A stretch of 64,000 nucleotides of DNA from Arthrobacter gandavensis (lineage in GTDB: Bacteria; Actinomycetota; Actinomycetes; Actinomycetales; Micrococcaceae). A program made the translations under genes and the position numbers. The notes under the pieces are model-generated. The model made no database searches and was not told the origin of the DNA. It saw only the letters and a list, made by a program, of their open reading frames with translations. How positions within the stretch are numbered: position 1 is the stretch's first letter; every line of letters begins with the position of its first letter. The stretch lies in contig NZ_JADKYW010000005.1 of the NCBI RefSeq assembly GCF_015355785.1, positions 589,468-653,467 on the forward strand. The letters are read 5' to 3'. Shown piece by piece: positions 33,379 to 41,946 of this stretch.

Positions 33379-33400
33379 ATTTACCGACCAATCGTTCTAT
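33379..33400. promoter_or_regulatory. PaaR-like operator upstream of paaJ
   Basis: ATTTACCGACCAATCGTTCTAT keeps the left half ACCG and most of the right half of the PaaR pattern. It lies in the short space between the end of the MDR gene and paaJ, which indicates that paaJFH has its own promoter rather than being read only from the upstream cluster. Confidence 0.65.
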
Positions 33401-33456
33401 AAACAATCGCAGAACGGGGCGGGGCGGTCAAACAGGTGACGCCCGCCACTCATCCA

Positions 33457-34497
33457 CTATGTCTGCGCGGGTCGACCCGAACGCAGAACTACCTTTCCGC
33501 TGCGTCCGGGATCGGCCTGGGCGTCCTGCGCAGCGCGCGCGTCATCGAATGCGTAGGAGGATTGGACGACTGGCAGTGCCTGCGGATTCTGGTCCAGGAA
33601 ACGCACAACAGCACGCATGTCCGACGGGTCACCGATCCATGTTCCCGCAACCGTAAGTTGCTTCCCGAAAATCTGCCGCAGATCCATCTCTGCGCGGTGC
33701 CCTGTGGTGACCCCGCAGAAGGCTAGGTGTCCCCGTACCGCCAACATCCGCAGGCTGCTGTTGACCGCCGCGGCGCCGACGTGGTCCAGGACCATATCTA
33801 CGCCTCGTCCGCCAGTGAGGGACCGAACTCTGGAGGCCACGTCCTCTCCTCTGACAACGATGTCCCCGGACCATCCTGTGGCGGCCAGCCAGGAGGCTTT
33901 TTCCTCGGAACCGACGATCGGCAGTGGGATGGCACCCATGGCCTCTGCCAGGCGGAGCGCGGCGTTGCCCAAACCTCCCGCAGCTCCCCATACCGCGACC
34001 GTCTTTCCCTTCTCCAGCCCGCCCTTGGTTATCAGGGCGTTCCAAGCCGTCACGTAGGCCACGGGCACCGCGGCCCAGGCCGGGTCCGGGTCATCGCCCA
34101 GCACCATTGCTGATTCAGCAGGTACGACAACCTTCTCGGCGTATCCGCCGTCGAAGGAATATCCCATGATCCCGAACCCCCGGCAGGCGCTGAGCTGCCC
34201 GGATGAGCACCAGTCACAGCTACCGCAGCCTCTACCCGGGTAGATGACCACGTTCTTCCCGGCCAGCGAGGGATCAACGCCCGCCCCCAGCTCAGTGACG
34301 CGACCAACGACGTCACTCCCTGGAACCCGCGGCAGTCTGAGGTCATCGCCAGTGGAACCCTGTTTCAGCCACAGGTCCAGATGGTTCAGGCCGCAGCTGG
34401 CCACGGATACCACGATCTCTCCGTTCTGCGGAGAAGGATCGGGCATTTGGACAGCCTCTACGGGCTGACCGTGCTCCTGCTGAACGTACGCCTTCAC
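33457..34497 (-). CDS. MDR-family zinc-binding oxidoreductase (quinone/enoyl reductase-like)
   Basis: A 346-residue medium-chain reductase. The GroES-like N-terminal domain contains ASCGLNHLDLWLKQG, typical of quinone-reductase and acryloyl-CoA reductase-like MDRs, plus a structural zinc loop CGSCDWCSSGQLSAC. The nucleotide motif is WGAAGGLGNAALRLA (AAGGLG). VTTGHRAEMDLRQIFGKQ is typical of the AcuI/quinone-reductase side of the family. It is the last gene of the atoE-like-ligase-MDR set, overlapping the ligase stop by four bases (ATGA). It may reduce an enoyl-CoA or quinoid intermediate of that pathway; this is inference. Confidence 0.85.
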   Translation of the reverse strand: MKAYVQQEHGQPVEAVQMPDPSPQNGEIVVSVASCGLNHLDLWLKQGSTGDDLRLPRVPGSDVVGRVTELGAGVDPSLAGKNVVIYPGRGCGSCDWCSSGQLSACRGFGIMGYSFDGGYAEKVVVPAESAMVLGDDPDPAWAAVPVAYVTAWNALITKGGLEKGKTVAVWGAAGGLGNAALRLAEAMGAIPLPIVGSEEKASWLAATGWSGDIVVRGEDVASRVRSLTGGRGVDMVLDHVGAAAVNSSLRMLAVRGHLAFCGVTTGHRAEMDLRQIFGKQLTVAGTWIGDPSDMRAVVRFLDQNPQALPVVQSSYAFDDARAAQDAQADPGRSGKVVLRSGRPAQT

Positions 34498-35921
34498 CTG
34501 TTCACCGTCCGCTGGTCCTCGAACCGCTTGAGCTTGGCCCGTTCTCCGTGCCCGGTGAGGCCGCGAAGCGAATCACGCCCGACGAGTTCCACGTCGATCT
34601 GGACTCCGACTTTCTGCTTGAGCAGTTTCTCCAGTTCCGCGCGCAGTTGGACCGAGTCCTCCGCTCCTTCCACTGTTTCGACCATGATCCTCATGGCGTC
34701 CCGAGCCGGCTTGCCCTCAGGCTGAACTCGCTGGGCAATGCAGAAGTATTCACCGCTCACCCCCGGGTGGTCACGGACGATCCTGCCGCATGCCTCCGGC
34801 CAAACGTTGACACCGCGCAGTTTAACCATGGTGTCGCTGCGTCCCTGAAAGTAGTCCAATTTTCGATGCCGGCTCCCGCACGCACACTCGACATCCTCAT
34901 ACGCGGCAGAAATATCCTGGATGTTGTAGCGGAGCTGAGATGTTCCAGTCTTGTACAGCGCTGTAACCACGAGGTTGCCCCGGTGGCCGGGCGGCAGCGG
35001 TTGACCTGTTTCAAAATCGACGACCTCGACAATAAAGGCATCCTCGAAGACGTGCAGTCCGTCTTTTGCGTGGCACTCCGCGGCCACGTACTGGACTTCG
35101 TGGAAGGCGTACGAGTCGTATGTGGGCACCCCGAAGGCTTCTTCTACGGCCGCTGTGTCCCCAAATGAAAGCAGGGTTTTCAGGGAGAGGTCGCGTTTCG
35201 GGTCGAGGCCCATCTTTCGTGCAGTGTCCGCGATGTGAAGAAGATAGTCGGACGTGGCTGTGATGGAGGATGCCTCGAAAAGGTGTGCCAGCTCCACCTG
35301 CTTCTCCGTCGGCGTGACATTTCCGGTACTCGTGGTCAGCGGGGTCGCCCCCAACCAGTGCCAAAGCGCGTGGTCCATGATCCATGCCGCATTGTGGGTC
35401 GAGTATGCCCACGCATTCATCACGACGTCGCCAGGGCGGACCCCCTGCATGTAGAAGGTCCGCGCACTGAGGATGGCGCCCACCTCCCGGTCCCACTGGC
35501 TGTAGATGGTCGGACGGGGAGCCCCGGTGGTACCGCCGCTGGTGTAAAGGCGCAAAGGTGTGGCTGCACCGTCTTCGAAGCCCAGGCCCTGATAGTCGCC
35601 CAACGGCGGCTGGCGTTCAATGCTGTCCCGGATGTCATCGATCGTGTAAAGGGGCATCCGGGAGAGGTCCTCAAGCGAACGCACGTCCTCCGGATGGAAG
35701 CCTGCCTCCCCCCACAGCCGCTGGTAGAACGGAACCCTGGCGGCACGGGACATAGCACCCCGCAGGCGTTTGAGCTGCTCCTCAGCAATCTGGTCCCGGG
35801 ACCACAGACGGGCGCCTGTCATGAACTCGAAGGGCGGCTCGTACTCCTTGACGAGTCCTGCCCAGTCCAGGGACTCGTAGTAGTAGGGCGGGCGGACGGC
35901 AGGGCGGTGGGGAGTGGTCAT
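34494..35921 (-). CDS. PaaK-like aryl/acyl-CoA ligase (second copy, divergent)
   Basis: A 475-residue adenylate-forming ligase related to phenylacetate-CoA ligase but clearly different from PaaK at 20.6 kb. The ATP loop is YTSGGTTGAPRPTIYS; NAWAYSTHNAAWIMDHALWHW replaces the PaaK substrate region and is unusually rich in aromatic residues. YDSYAFHEVQYVAAEC and the hinge GRSDTMVKLRGVNVWPEA follow. The cytosolic enzyme should convert a carboxylic acid to its CoA ester, presumably the acid imported by the neighbouring AtoE-like transporter. Substrate unknown; the altered pocket argues against phenylacetate. Confidence 0.85.
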   Translation of the reverse strand: MTTPHRPAVRPPYYYESLDWAGLVKEYEPPFEFMTGARLWSRDQIAEEQLKRLRGAMSRAARVPFYQRLWGEAGFHPEDVRSLEDLSRMPLYTIDDIRDSIERQPPLGDYQGLGFEDGAATPLRLYTSGGTTGAPRPTIYSQWDREVGAILSARTFYMQGVRPGDVVMNAWAYSTHNAAWIMDHALWHWLGATPLTTSTGNVTPTEKQVELAHLFEASSITATSDYLLHIADTARKMGLDPKRDLSLKTLLSFGDTAAVEEAFGVPTYDSYAFHEVQYVAAECHAKDGLHVFEDAFIVEVVDFETGQPLPPGHRGNLVVTALYKTGTSQLRYNIQDISAAYEDVECACGSRHRKLDYFQGRSDTMVKLRGVNVWPEACGRIVRDHPGVSGEYFCIAQRVQPEGKPARDAMRIMVETVEGAEDSVQLRAELEKLLKQKVGVQIDVELVGRDSLRGLTGHGERAKLKRFEDQRTVNR

Positions 35922-35971
35922 GCTTATGGCCTCACGTACGTTGTTTCAGGGTTAATTTGGATTGTTCTCAG

Positions 35972-37366
35972 TCACAGATGCAGCGGAATGAAGTTCAGGG
36001 CGATGATCCAGATGATGCCCACCACCACCAGTATGGGGAGGCAGTACCCCAGAAAGTCCCGAACCCTCAGGCGAGTACCAGCGGCAAGGATTGGAAAGTA
36101 CAGCAGCGCCCAAAACGGCTGAACCAAGTTGGTCCAGATGTCACCATAGGTGATAGCCATCACTGTCAGGGTGTTGTCGATTCCAAAGCTCTCACCCGCC
36201 GGAATGAAGAAGGGTGCCGTCGCGACGAACTGCGATCCCGCTGAGGGGACGAAGAGGTTCAGCACCCCCGTGATGAGGAAGGTGATGGTCAGGTAGGTGT
36301 ACTCGTTAGAGATGCTCACCAGACCCTCAGTGAGCACGCCGGCCAGACCCGTCACGGCGAAAATTGAGGCTATCCCCCCGTAAATGGGGAACTGCAGCAT
36401 AATTGAGCCGGTCGAAACGAGGTTACGGGCGAAGGACGCTGAGTACGTCACTGCGTTTCGCTGGACCAGCAGTCCCATGACCAGGGCAATGAAGGCTACG
36501 GTGTTCAGGTCCAGGCCGCTGAGGCCGTTCTGGACAAAATAGAAGACCAAGTAGCCAAGGCCCAGCAGGCCGATGACGAGGATCGGCAGCCGGCTTCGGT
36601 TGACCCGGGAGGCGAAGCTGTCACCGTCCGCGAGGTCGGCGCTCTCTTCGTCCTCAACACGATCTGTCCGATCGTCGGCTGCACCAACGGCGAGGTCAGC
36701 GAAGGACACCACATGCTTCTTGTTACGGGCAATGAAGTAAAACGTGGCCGTCGTGGCTAGGACAATCATGGCGGCTGAGGCCAGGTTCATGACGGAAAAC
36801 GTAGTGTCCTGAAGTCCGATGAGCCCACCCAACGTTTCGGTCAGCGGGCCTTCGGACGCCACGAACAGCGGAATCGTTCCGGAAATACCAGTCAGGGAAA
36901 TAACGAAGGACGAATATGCGATGGCCGAGATGAGGCGGTAATCAACCCCCTTCAATTCCTTGGCCACGGCCCGGGCGAAAATGGCGGTGACTACTGGACC
37001 GATGTACCACCCGACGAATGAGGTCAGCGCACCGAAGATTCCGGTGTAAATGTAGGCCGCCTGCGGCGTACGCACCAGCTGCGCTAGACGTCGGATGAGC
37101 TGCTGGATTCGGGGAGTGTCTACGAGGACAAGGGCTGCGGCGTAAGTGAACGCCAGCTGGAACGCGAAGGTGAAGAGCATTGGAATACCCACGAACCAGG
37201 CGTCCATCACCTCTCCTACCCCGGAGTCGGTGTAGATCAGCGCCAGAATCATGGCTATGACGGTGAGCACAAGCGCAAATATCAAAGAATCAGGAAAATA
37301 ACGGGAGTAACCGGTTGCGACTTTTTCTGAGAGGGAGAGCTTTCGGCGCGCAGTCGTCATTGACAT
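35972..37366 (-). CDS. AtoE-type short-chain carboxylate transporter
   Basis: A 464-residue membrane protein with about twelve hydrophobic segments. It resembles the AtoE/TIGR00366 short-chain fatty acid transporter family: SEKVATGYSRYFPDSLIFAL at the start, FGALTSFVGWYIGPVV, FPIYGGIASIFAVTG, and FVPSAGSQFVATAPF followed by the conserved C-terminal GDIWTNLVQPFWALLYFPIL. An acidic cytoplasmic loop lies near 215-245 (DDRTDRVEDEESADLADG). It probably imports the growth substrate of this cluster. It is divergent from the IclR regulator across a 153-base control region and 50 bases upstream of the ligase gene. Confidence 0.88.
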   Translation of the reverse strand: MSMTTARRKLSLSEKVATGYSRYFPDSLIFALVLTVIAMILALIYTDSGVGEVMDAWFVGIPMLFTFAFQLAFTYAAALVLVDTPRIQQLIRRLAQLVRTPQAAYIYTGIFGALTSFVGWYIGPVVTAIFARAVAKELKGVDYRLISAIAYSSFVISLTGISGTIPLFVASEGPLTETLGGLIGLQDTTFSVMNLASAAMIVLATTATFYFIARNKKHVVSFADLAVGAADDRTDRVEDEESADLADGDSFASRVNRSRLPILVIGLLGLGYLVFYFVQNGLSGLDLNTVAFIALVMGLLVQRNAVTYSASFARNLVSTGSIMLQFPIYGGIASIFAVTGLAGVLTEGLVSISNEYTYLTITFLITGVLNLFVPSAGSQFVATAPFFIPAGESFGIDNTLTVMAITYGDIWTNLVQPFWALLYFPILAAGTRLRVRDFLGYCLPILVVVGIIWIIALNFIPLHL

Positions 37367-37465
37367 GGACAGCTCGACTTTCGTTTCGGAGTGGATACGG
37401 GGTTCTCGGCATTGCCCGTCCCATCACGCTAATGAGGCACTGTCATAGGCTTCAATGGAAATTGC

Positions 37466-37490
37466 CGGAAGCTATTTCCGCCTGTCGGAA
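37466..37490. promoter_or_regulatory. IclR-type operator, site 1 (between atoE-like and iclR genes)
   Basis: CGGAA-GCTAT-TTCCG-CCTGT-CGGAA: three alternating half-sites with exactly five bases between each. IclR-family activators bind pseudo-palindromes of this style. The same arrangement with different spacers occurs at 41572-41596. It ends 29 bases before the regulator start. Confidence 0.75.
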
Positions 37491-37519
37491 CGAGCGTCCG
37501 GTTTCAGCCCGAGGAGCTG

Positions 37520-38281
37520 TTGATCGCTACGATCAGATATGTGAGCTCCCCTACCCGACCCATAGAGGCCCTCGCCCGCGGGCTAAAGATCCTTGAAGTC
37601 CTCTCCCGTGCAACAGGTTCCATGGGCAACGGACAGCTGTCACGTGCCACTGGACTCCCGCCATCCACTGTTTCCCGGCTCACGGACAGCCTGGTCCAGT
37701 TGGGGTATCTCAGGGTCAGTTCTGATTCCGGCGCCTACTATCTGACTCCGAAAAACCTGCGTCTTGGCTACCCGGTCCTGGCGAACCTTCCGATCGCAGG
37801 TCGGGCGCGCCGGGCATTGGACAGCCTTGCCGATACCACCGGGCTCACTGCTGCCCTGGCGACCCGGGATGGCCTGCACATGACATTTATGAGCGTTACG
37901 CGGCCGCGTAGTTCCAGCAGTGTCAACCTCGCAGTCGGGGGACGGTTACCCATCTCGGTTTCGGCGGCAGGGCTGGCATTTGTTACGGCGTCGGAGGAAC
38001 CGGAGAAGAGCCGCCTGACGTCGGCCATCCGCTATGACCTGGAACGCCGGGGCCAGCCCGTCAAGCCGTTCGAGGAGCGTCTGGCGGCGGCGTCGGGCCG
38101 GTACGTGTCCAGCATTGGAGGCTGGAACACGGACCTCGGCGGAGTAGCTGTTCCCGTACGGTGCAGCGGCGAACTGTATGCCCTGACCCTTATCGCCCGG
38201 ACCAGTCAGCTTGAAGCGGCTGATATCTCCGCCGAATTGGTCCCGCCCCTGCTCCAGTCCGCGGACTACCTCGCCGACTAG
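37520..38281 (+). CDS. IclR-family transcriptional regulator
   Basis: A 253-residue IclR/PobR/PcaR-type regulator. The winged helix-turn-helix is EALARGLKILEVLSRATG through LPPSTVSRLTDSLVQLGYL; the C-terminal effector domain spans residues ~90-253. Start uncertain: TTG at 37520 has GAGGAG only three bases away; GTG at 37541 (VSSPTRPIEALARG) matches the usual domain beginning but lacks a ribosome site. It lies between the two halves of the catabolic cluster, both of which carry matching operator sites, so it very likely controls both. Its effector is probably the imported acid or its CoA ester. Confidence 0.88.
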   Translation: MIATIRYVSSPTRPIEALARGLKILEVLSRATGSMGNGQLSRATGLPPSTVSRLTDSLVQLGYLRVSSDSGAYYLTPKNLRLGYPVLANLPIAGRARRALDSLADTTGLTAALATRDGLHMTFMSVTRPRSSSSVNLAVGGRLPISVSAAGLAFVTASEEPEKSRLTSAIRYDLERRGQPVKPFEERLAAASGRYVSSIGGWNTDLGGVAVPVRCSGELYALTLIARTSQLEAADISAELVPPLLQSADYLAD

Positions 38282-38286
38282 CCGAA

Positions 38287-38330
38287 AATGATTGCGGGGC
38301 AGCTGCTACAGCAGCTGCCCCGCAATCATT
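38287..38330. terminator. Bidirectional terminator between iclR and hydratase genes
   Basis: Perfect 20-bp arms, AATGATTGCGGGGCAGCTGC and its complement, with a TACA loop. It lies five bases after the IclR stop and one base from the stop of the convergent hydratase gene. The minus-strand stem is flanked by A-rich sequence giving a short T run. Confidence 0.85.
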
Positions 38331-38331
38331 G

Positions 38332-39126
38332 TTACCTGCCCTTGAAGTTCGGAGGGCGTTTTTGGGTGAAAGCGACCAGACCTTCTTCCTTGTCCTCGCT
38401 GGCGAATAGCAGCTGCAGCGCCTTGCGCTCCAGTGCCATGGCTGCCTCCAGCGGCGCATCTGCACCCAAAGTGATCACTTCCTTGATCTGTTCCACCGCC
38501 ACTGCCGGAAGGGCAGCGATATCCCGGGCCATCCGTACCGCGGTCTCTTCCACCTCGCCAGCCGGGACCACCATCGAGACGAGTCCCATGTCCCGTGCCT
38601 CAGTAGCGGTGATGGTCTCACCCGTCAGGCACAGCCGCATCGTATGGAATTTTCCAACTGCCCGCAGCAGCCGTTGGGTCCCCCCGGCTCCGGGCATAAT
38701 ACCCAGGCGCACCTCGGGCTGACCGAGCTTCGCTGAGTCGGCGGCAATGATGATGTCAGTGTTCATCGCCAGTTCAAGTCCGCCGCCGAGAGCATGTCCG
38801 TTAACGGCGGCGATTACCGGTCGGCCGAAGGACCCCACTGCCCCCCAAAGCCGCTCCGTATGACGCTGGTACATCTCGATGGGCCCAACCCCGACCATGC
38901 TCCTGACGTCCGCGCCAGCTGCAAAGAACCCATCTGTCCCGGTCAGGACCACTGCCCGGACGGCAGAGTCGGCTTCCAGTGCGTGAAAGACGTCGGCAAG
39001 TTCCTCACGCAGTGCCATGGAGAGGGCATTGCGTGCTTCCGGACGGCAGATGCGGACCAGCGCGACTCCCGGGGCAGGCGCCTCGACGAGGATTCGTCCC
39101 TCGACTCCGGCTTCCCTGGCAACCAT
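38332..39126 (-). CDS. Enoyl-CoA hydratase/isomerase
   Basis: A 264-residue crotonase-fold enzyme with [33 protein letters not shown] (oxyanion hole, first Glu) and [20 protein letters not shown] (second Glu), the pattern of a true hydratase. It is the last of three genes (dehydrogenase, hydratase A, this gene) and starts two bases after the upstream hydratase stop. In the cluster it most likely hydrates an enoyl-CoA made after ligation by the PaaK-like enzyme. The substrate is unknown. Confidence 0.87.
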   Translation of the reverse strand: MVAREAGVEGRILVEAPAPGVALVRICRPEARNALSMALREELADVFHALEADSAVRAVVLTGTDGFFAAGADVRSMVGVGPIEMYQRHTERLWGAVGSFGRPVIAAVNGHALGGGLELAMNTDIIIAADSAKLGQPEVRLGIMPGAGGTQRLLRAVGKFHTMRLCLTGETITATEARDMGLVSMVVPAGEVEETAVRMARDIAALPAVAVEQIKEVITLGADAPLEAAMALERKALQLLFASEDKEEGLVAFTQKRPPNFKGR

Positions 39127-39128
39127 AG

Positions 39129-39938
39129 TCAGCGCGTCTCTGCCGGAGCACCGAACTGCGGACGGCGCTTCTCCAATACGGAGGCCCGGCCTTCCCTGAT
39201 ATCCGGTCCGTTGAAGCCCATGAATTCCAGGGCGAGACTGGCGTCAAAGGTTGGTCCGGCCATCCGCAGCCAGTTGTTGAGTGCATACTTGGTCCAGCGG
39301 AGTGCCGTCTTGGAGCCCCGGTTGAGTTTCCTGGCCACGTCAAGCGCCCGGTCCTGAACTTCACCGGCGTCGACGGTCAGCGAGACGAGACCCATGCGTT
39401 CAGCTTCCTCACCCGTCACCTGTTCACAAAGCATGAGGTGGTACTTTGACTTGGCCATGCCGCAGAGCAAGGGCCAAACGATGGCCGCATGGTCCCCCGC
39501 TGCCACGCCCAGCCGGGTGTGTCCGTCTATGATCCGCGCATCCTTCGCGGCGATGGAAATGTCAGCAAGGAGCCCGGCCGCCAGCCCCGCACCTACCGCT
39601 GGACCTTCCATCGCGGAGACAATGGGCTTGGAACAGTTGATGACGTTGTAGACAAGGTCGCGAGCCTCCTTCCAGACCCGCGTCAGGACATCGAAGTTTT
39701 CCGACATGTCCTTGACCAGGTCGAGGTCACCGCCTGCTGAAAAGACGCCCCCGGATCCGGTCAGGATGGCCACGTTGACGTTCGGGTCCTCATCGATGTC
39801 TTTCCAGATGCGGGCCAGCTCGGTGTGCATTCCTGCGTGAGCGGCATTAAGCCGTCCGGGACTGTGCATGGTGACTTTGAGAATGCCCTCCTCTACTTCC
39901 TCTATCAGCAGGTGCTCGTACGCGTCATATACCGACAT
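39129..39938 (-). CDS. Enoyl-CoA hydratase/isomerase family protein, atypical active site
   Basis: A 269-residue crotonase-fold protein. [17 protein letters not shown] and [20 protein letters not shown] provide the oxyanion elements, but the usual second glutamate region reads [20 protein letters not shown], with Asp-His in place of the hydratase glutamate and a conserved-looking WP. This fits isomerase, decarboxylase or hydrolase subgroups better than a plain hydratase. Start at 39938 ([11 protein letters not shown]), with AAGGA upstream; the frame to 39983 is less likely. It lies between the dehydrogenase and hydratase genes. Confidence 0.85.
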   Translation of the reverse strand: MSVYDAYEHLLIEEVEEGILKVTMHSPGRLNAAHAGMHTELARIWKDIDEDPNVNVAILTGSGGVFSAGGDLDLVKDMSENFDVLTRVWKEARDLVYNVINCSKPIVSAMEGPAVGAGLAAGLLADISIAAKDARIIDGHTRLGVAAGDHAAIVWPLLCGMAKSKYHLMLCEQVTGEEAERMGLVSLTVDAGEVQDRALDVARKLNRGSKTALRWTKYALNNWLRMAGPTFDASLALEFMGFNGPDIREGRASVLEKRRPQFGAPAETR

Positions 39939-39979
39939 CTGGTCATTCCTTCGTGTTGTAACGGTTGTTGCTGTTGGGT

Positions 39980-41494
39980 TCAAAGCCGGGAAAGAGGAGT
40001 CCCGGGCTCATAGTCAGGTTCGAGGCAGGAAAGGCCGGCCGCTGCTCGGCGGCGCAGCCAGGGACTGCAGCGGTACCGCGGGTCCCGGGTCGCCTCGAAC
40101 ATGCCGTCGAGAATACGGACGATCCTCTTAGGCCCCACATGATCGGCCCAGGCGAGGGGGCCGCGGGGATAGCCAAGTCCGAGTCTGACGGCGGTGTCGA
40201 TGTCAGCCGGCGCCGCGATCTTCCGCTGGGCGATGTCGCACGCCAGATTGATGACTGCGGCCAGCAGACGCTGGCCGATGAACCCGGGGGTGTCGGCGAT
40301 CACCTCCACGTCCTGGTGGCGTCGCAGATGCTCAGCCAGCGCTCCCACGGCCTCGGAGGAGACACCGGGCGGAACCATGAGGACCGTAATGGGCCCCTCG
40401 GGGTCCAAGAGATCAAGGGCGACGGTCCGCCTCGGATCAGTCCCCAGGACAGCAGCCGTTCGGGAGGCATCAAGGCCTTCGGCTGCCACCAGGCAAAGCT
40501 CCGCGTCCGCCACGGAATTTGTGACAGGCACTTCTCGTTCCGAAAGCCACCCCCTCAGCAGCTTGGCGAATTCTCCCGCAACCGCTACCGCAGGCACGAC
40601 GGTGCCGGATGGTTCCGGTACGTCCTGAGCAGATGGCCCAGTCTTCCGCTCGGGGTACTCGTAGTATCCCTGACCCGTCTTCCTGCCCAGCATGCCAGCT
40701 TCGAACAACCAACGGTGATACCAGGTCGACCGCAGTCTGTCATCGGCGAAATTGTGTTCGAAGAGGTTGGCTGTCACCGGATAGTTCACGTCCATACCGG
40801 TGAGGTCCATGAGCTCGAAGGGCCCCAGTGGGAAACCAAGGTTCCTCCGGGCAACAGTGTCCACTTGCCGGAAACTGGCCGCACCGTCCTGGACGATGTG
40901 CAGGGCTTCCGTGGCGAGTGCGCGGCCAGCTAGGTTCACCAGGAAACCTGGGCTGTCCCTGACCACGACATCAGTCTTGCCCAGGCTTCGGACGAAGGCC
41001 TGGGCACCGGCGAGTATCGCGGATCCCGTGGCTGGACCGGGGATAATCTCAACGAGGTCCATGGCGCTGACGGGGTTGAAGAAGTGCATTCCCAGGAAGC
41101 GTTCCGGATGCGCTGTTCCGCGGGCGATGGCTGCCACGGACAGGGACGAGGTGTTGGTGGCCAGGATGGCATCCGTGCCGACATTGTCCTCAAGGACGGC
41201 AAAAACCTGCTGTTTGGCCTCAAGCGACTCGACGACTGCTTCGACGACGATGTTGCAGAGGCTGAGCTCAGTCAATGCACCGGCTGCCCGGAGCCGGCCA
41301 CGGGCGAGGACAGCCTCCGCCTCCGTGATCCTGCCCTTGCTCGCCCAGCGCGCCAGGCCCTGTTCAATCTCGTCCAGGGCAGTCTGTGCAGCGCCTGGAA
41401 TGACGTCGTAAAGCAGAACTTCATGTCCTGCGACTGCTGAGGCGGCAGCTATGCCCCGCCCCATGACCCCTGCCCCTACGACCCCAACCCGCAC
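39980..41494 (-). CDS. 3-Hydroxyacyl-CoA dehydrogenase, two-domain long form
   Basis: A 504-residue dehydrogenase of the long PaaH/PaaC-like type. NAD motif [11 protein letters not shown] at residues ~4-14, then [12 protein letters not shown] and [16 protein letters not shown] (catalytic His), a first 3HCDH domain (ANLAG.. region as [19 protein letters not shown]), a linker of ~70 residues, and a second 3HCDH domain from [19 protein letters not shown] to the C terminus. It oxidises a 3-hydroxyacyl-CoA with NAD. The GTG start at 41494 has GGGAG upstream; the frame runs to 41632 through an operator. First gene of this three-gene unit. Confidence 0.88.
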   Translation of the reverse strand: MRVGVVGAGVMGRGIAAASAVAGHEVLLYDVIPGAAQTALDEIEQGLARWASKGRITEAEAVLARGRLRAAGALTELSLCNIVVEAVVESLEAKQQVFAVLEDNVGTDAILATNTSSLSVAAIARGTAHPERFLGMHFFNPVSAMDLVEIIPGPATGSAILAGAQAFVRSLGKTDVVVRDSPGFLVNLAGRALATEALHIVQDGAASFRQVDTVARRNLGFPLGPFELMDLTGMDVNYPVTANLFEHNFADDRLRSTWYHRWLFEAGMLGRKTGQGYYEYPERKTGPSAQDVPEPSGTVVPAVAVAGEFAKLLRGWLSEREVPVTNSVADAELCLVAAEGLDASRTAAVLGTDPRRTVALDLLDPEGPITVLMVPPGVSSEAVGALAEHLRRHQDVEVIADTPGFIGQRLLAAVINLACDIAQRKIAAPADIDTAVRLGLGYPRGPLAWADHVGPKRIVRILDGMFEATRDPRYRCSPWLRRRAAAGLSCLEPDYEPGTPLSRL

Positions 41495-41571
41495 GTCTGT
41501 ACTCCCTGCAGCTATACTCCAATGTGCTTTCAGCCTAGGAAGCGTGCCGGACCGGCCACAATGAAAATGCC

Positions 41572-41596
41572 CGGAACCCCTTTCCGCAGAGCGGAA
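41572..41596. promoter_or_regulatory. IclR-type operator, site 2 (upstream of the dehydrogenase gene)
   Basis: CGGAA-CCCCT-TTCCG-CAGAG-CGGAA has the same three half-sites and identical 5-base spacing as site 1 at 37466-37490, with unrelated spacer bases. It lies 78 bases before the dehydrogenase start. The inner pair TTCCGC-AGA-GCGGAA is itself a perfect inverted repeat. Confidence 0.75.
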
Positions 41597-41790
41597 CCAT
41601 GCTGGACTGGCGTCAACCGACTGCCCTGTCACTGACCATCATTCTCTCAACAGGCCTAAACCGTTCAAGAGATGACGTGCACGACGCAGTCGGCGGTGGT
41701 TCAGCCGCCCTCGGCCGTATTACGGCCTGCGGGGGTGTCGTCCTCATCTGACGGAATTCGCAGAACAGGGGCTGCCTCCCCAGCAGCCAC

Positions 41791-41812
41791 AGTTTCACGT
41801 CGTCGTGAAACT
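41791..41812. promoter_or_regulatory. Inverted repeat, possible operator or hairpin
   Basis: AGTTTCACG-TCGT-CGTGAAACT, perfect 9-bp arms with a four-base loop, 135 bases before the VOC gene. It could be an operator for an unlinked regulator or an RNA hairpin. No T-tract follows it. Confidence 0.4.
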
Positions 41813-41946
41813 CCTGCATCTTTCCCCGTTGGCTTGTTTAGCCGCTCAGTCCGCCCAGTCCGGGGATAACTGAAACCTCCGACTGCGGACGGCACTTGTC
41901 CGCATGACGCAGGACGCACAGCCGCGGCTGGCCTAGGTTTGCCCCC

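Larger units (their letters stand above)
41495..41946. other. Gene-free control region between the dehydrogenase and VOC genes
   Basis: This 452-base stretch has no convincing gene. It holds the IclR-type operator at 41572-41596 close to the dehydrogenase, and a separate inverted repeat at 41791-41812 nearer the VOC gene. Short frames on the minus strand (41613-41819, 41701-41991) lack family resemblance and good ribosome sites. It probably contains two divergent promoters. Confidence 0.6.

Noticed and set aside
38287-38330. The perfect hairpin after the IclR gene as a sixth member of the palindrome family
   Set aside because: Its arm (AATGATTGCGGGG...) shares no sequence with the family and it has a real loop; it is an ordinary bidirectional terminator.
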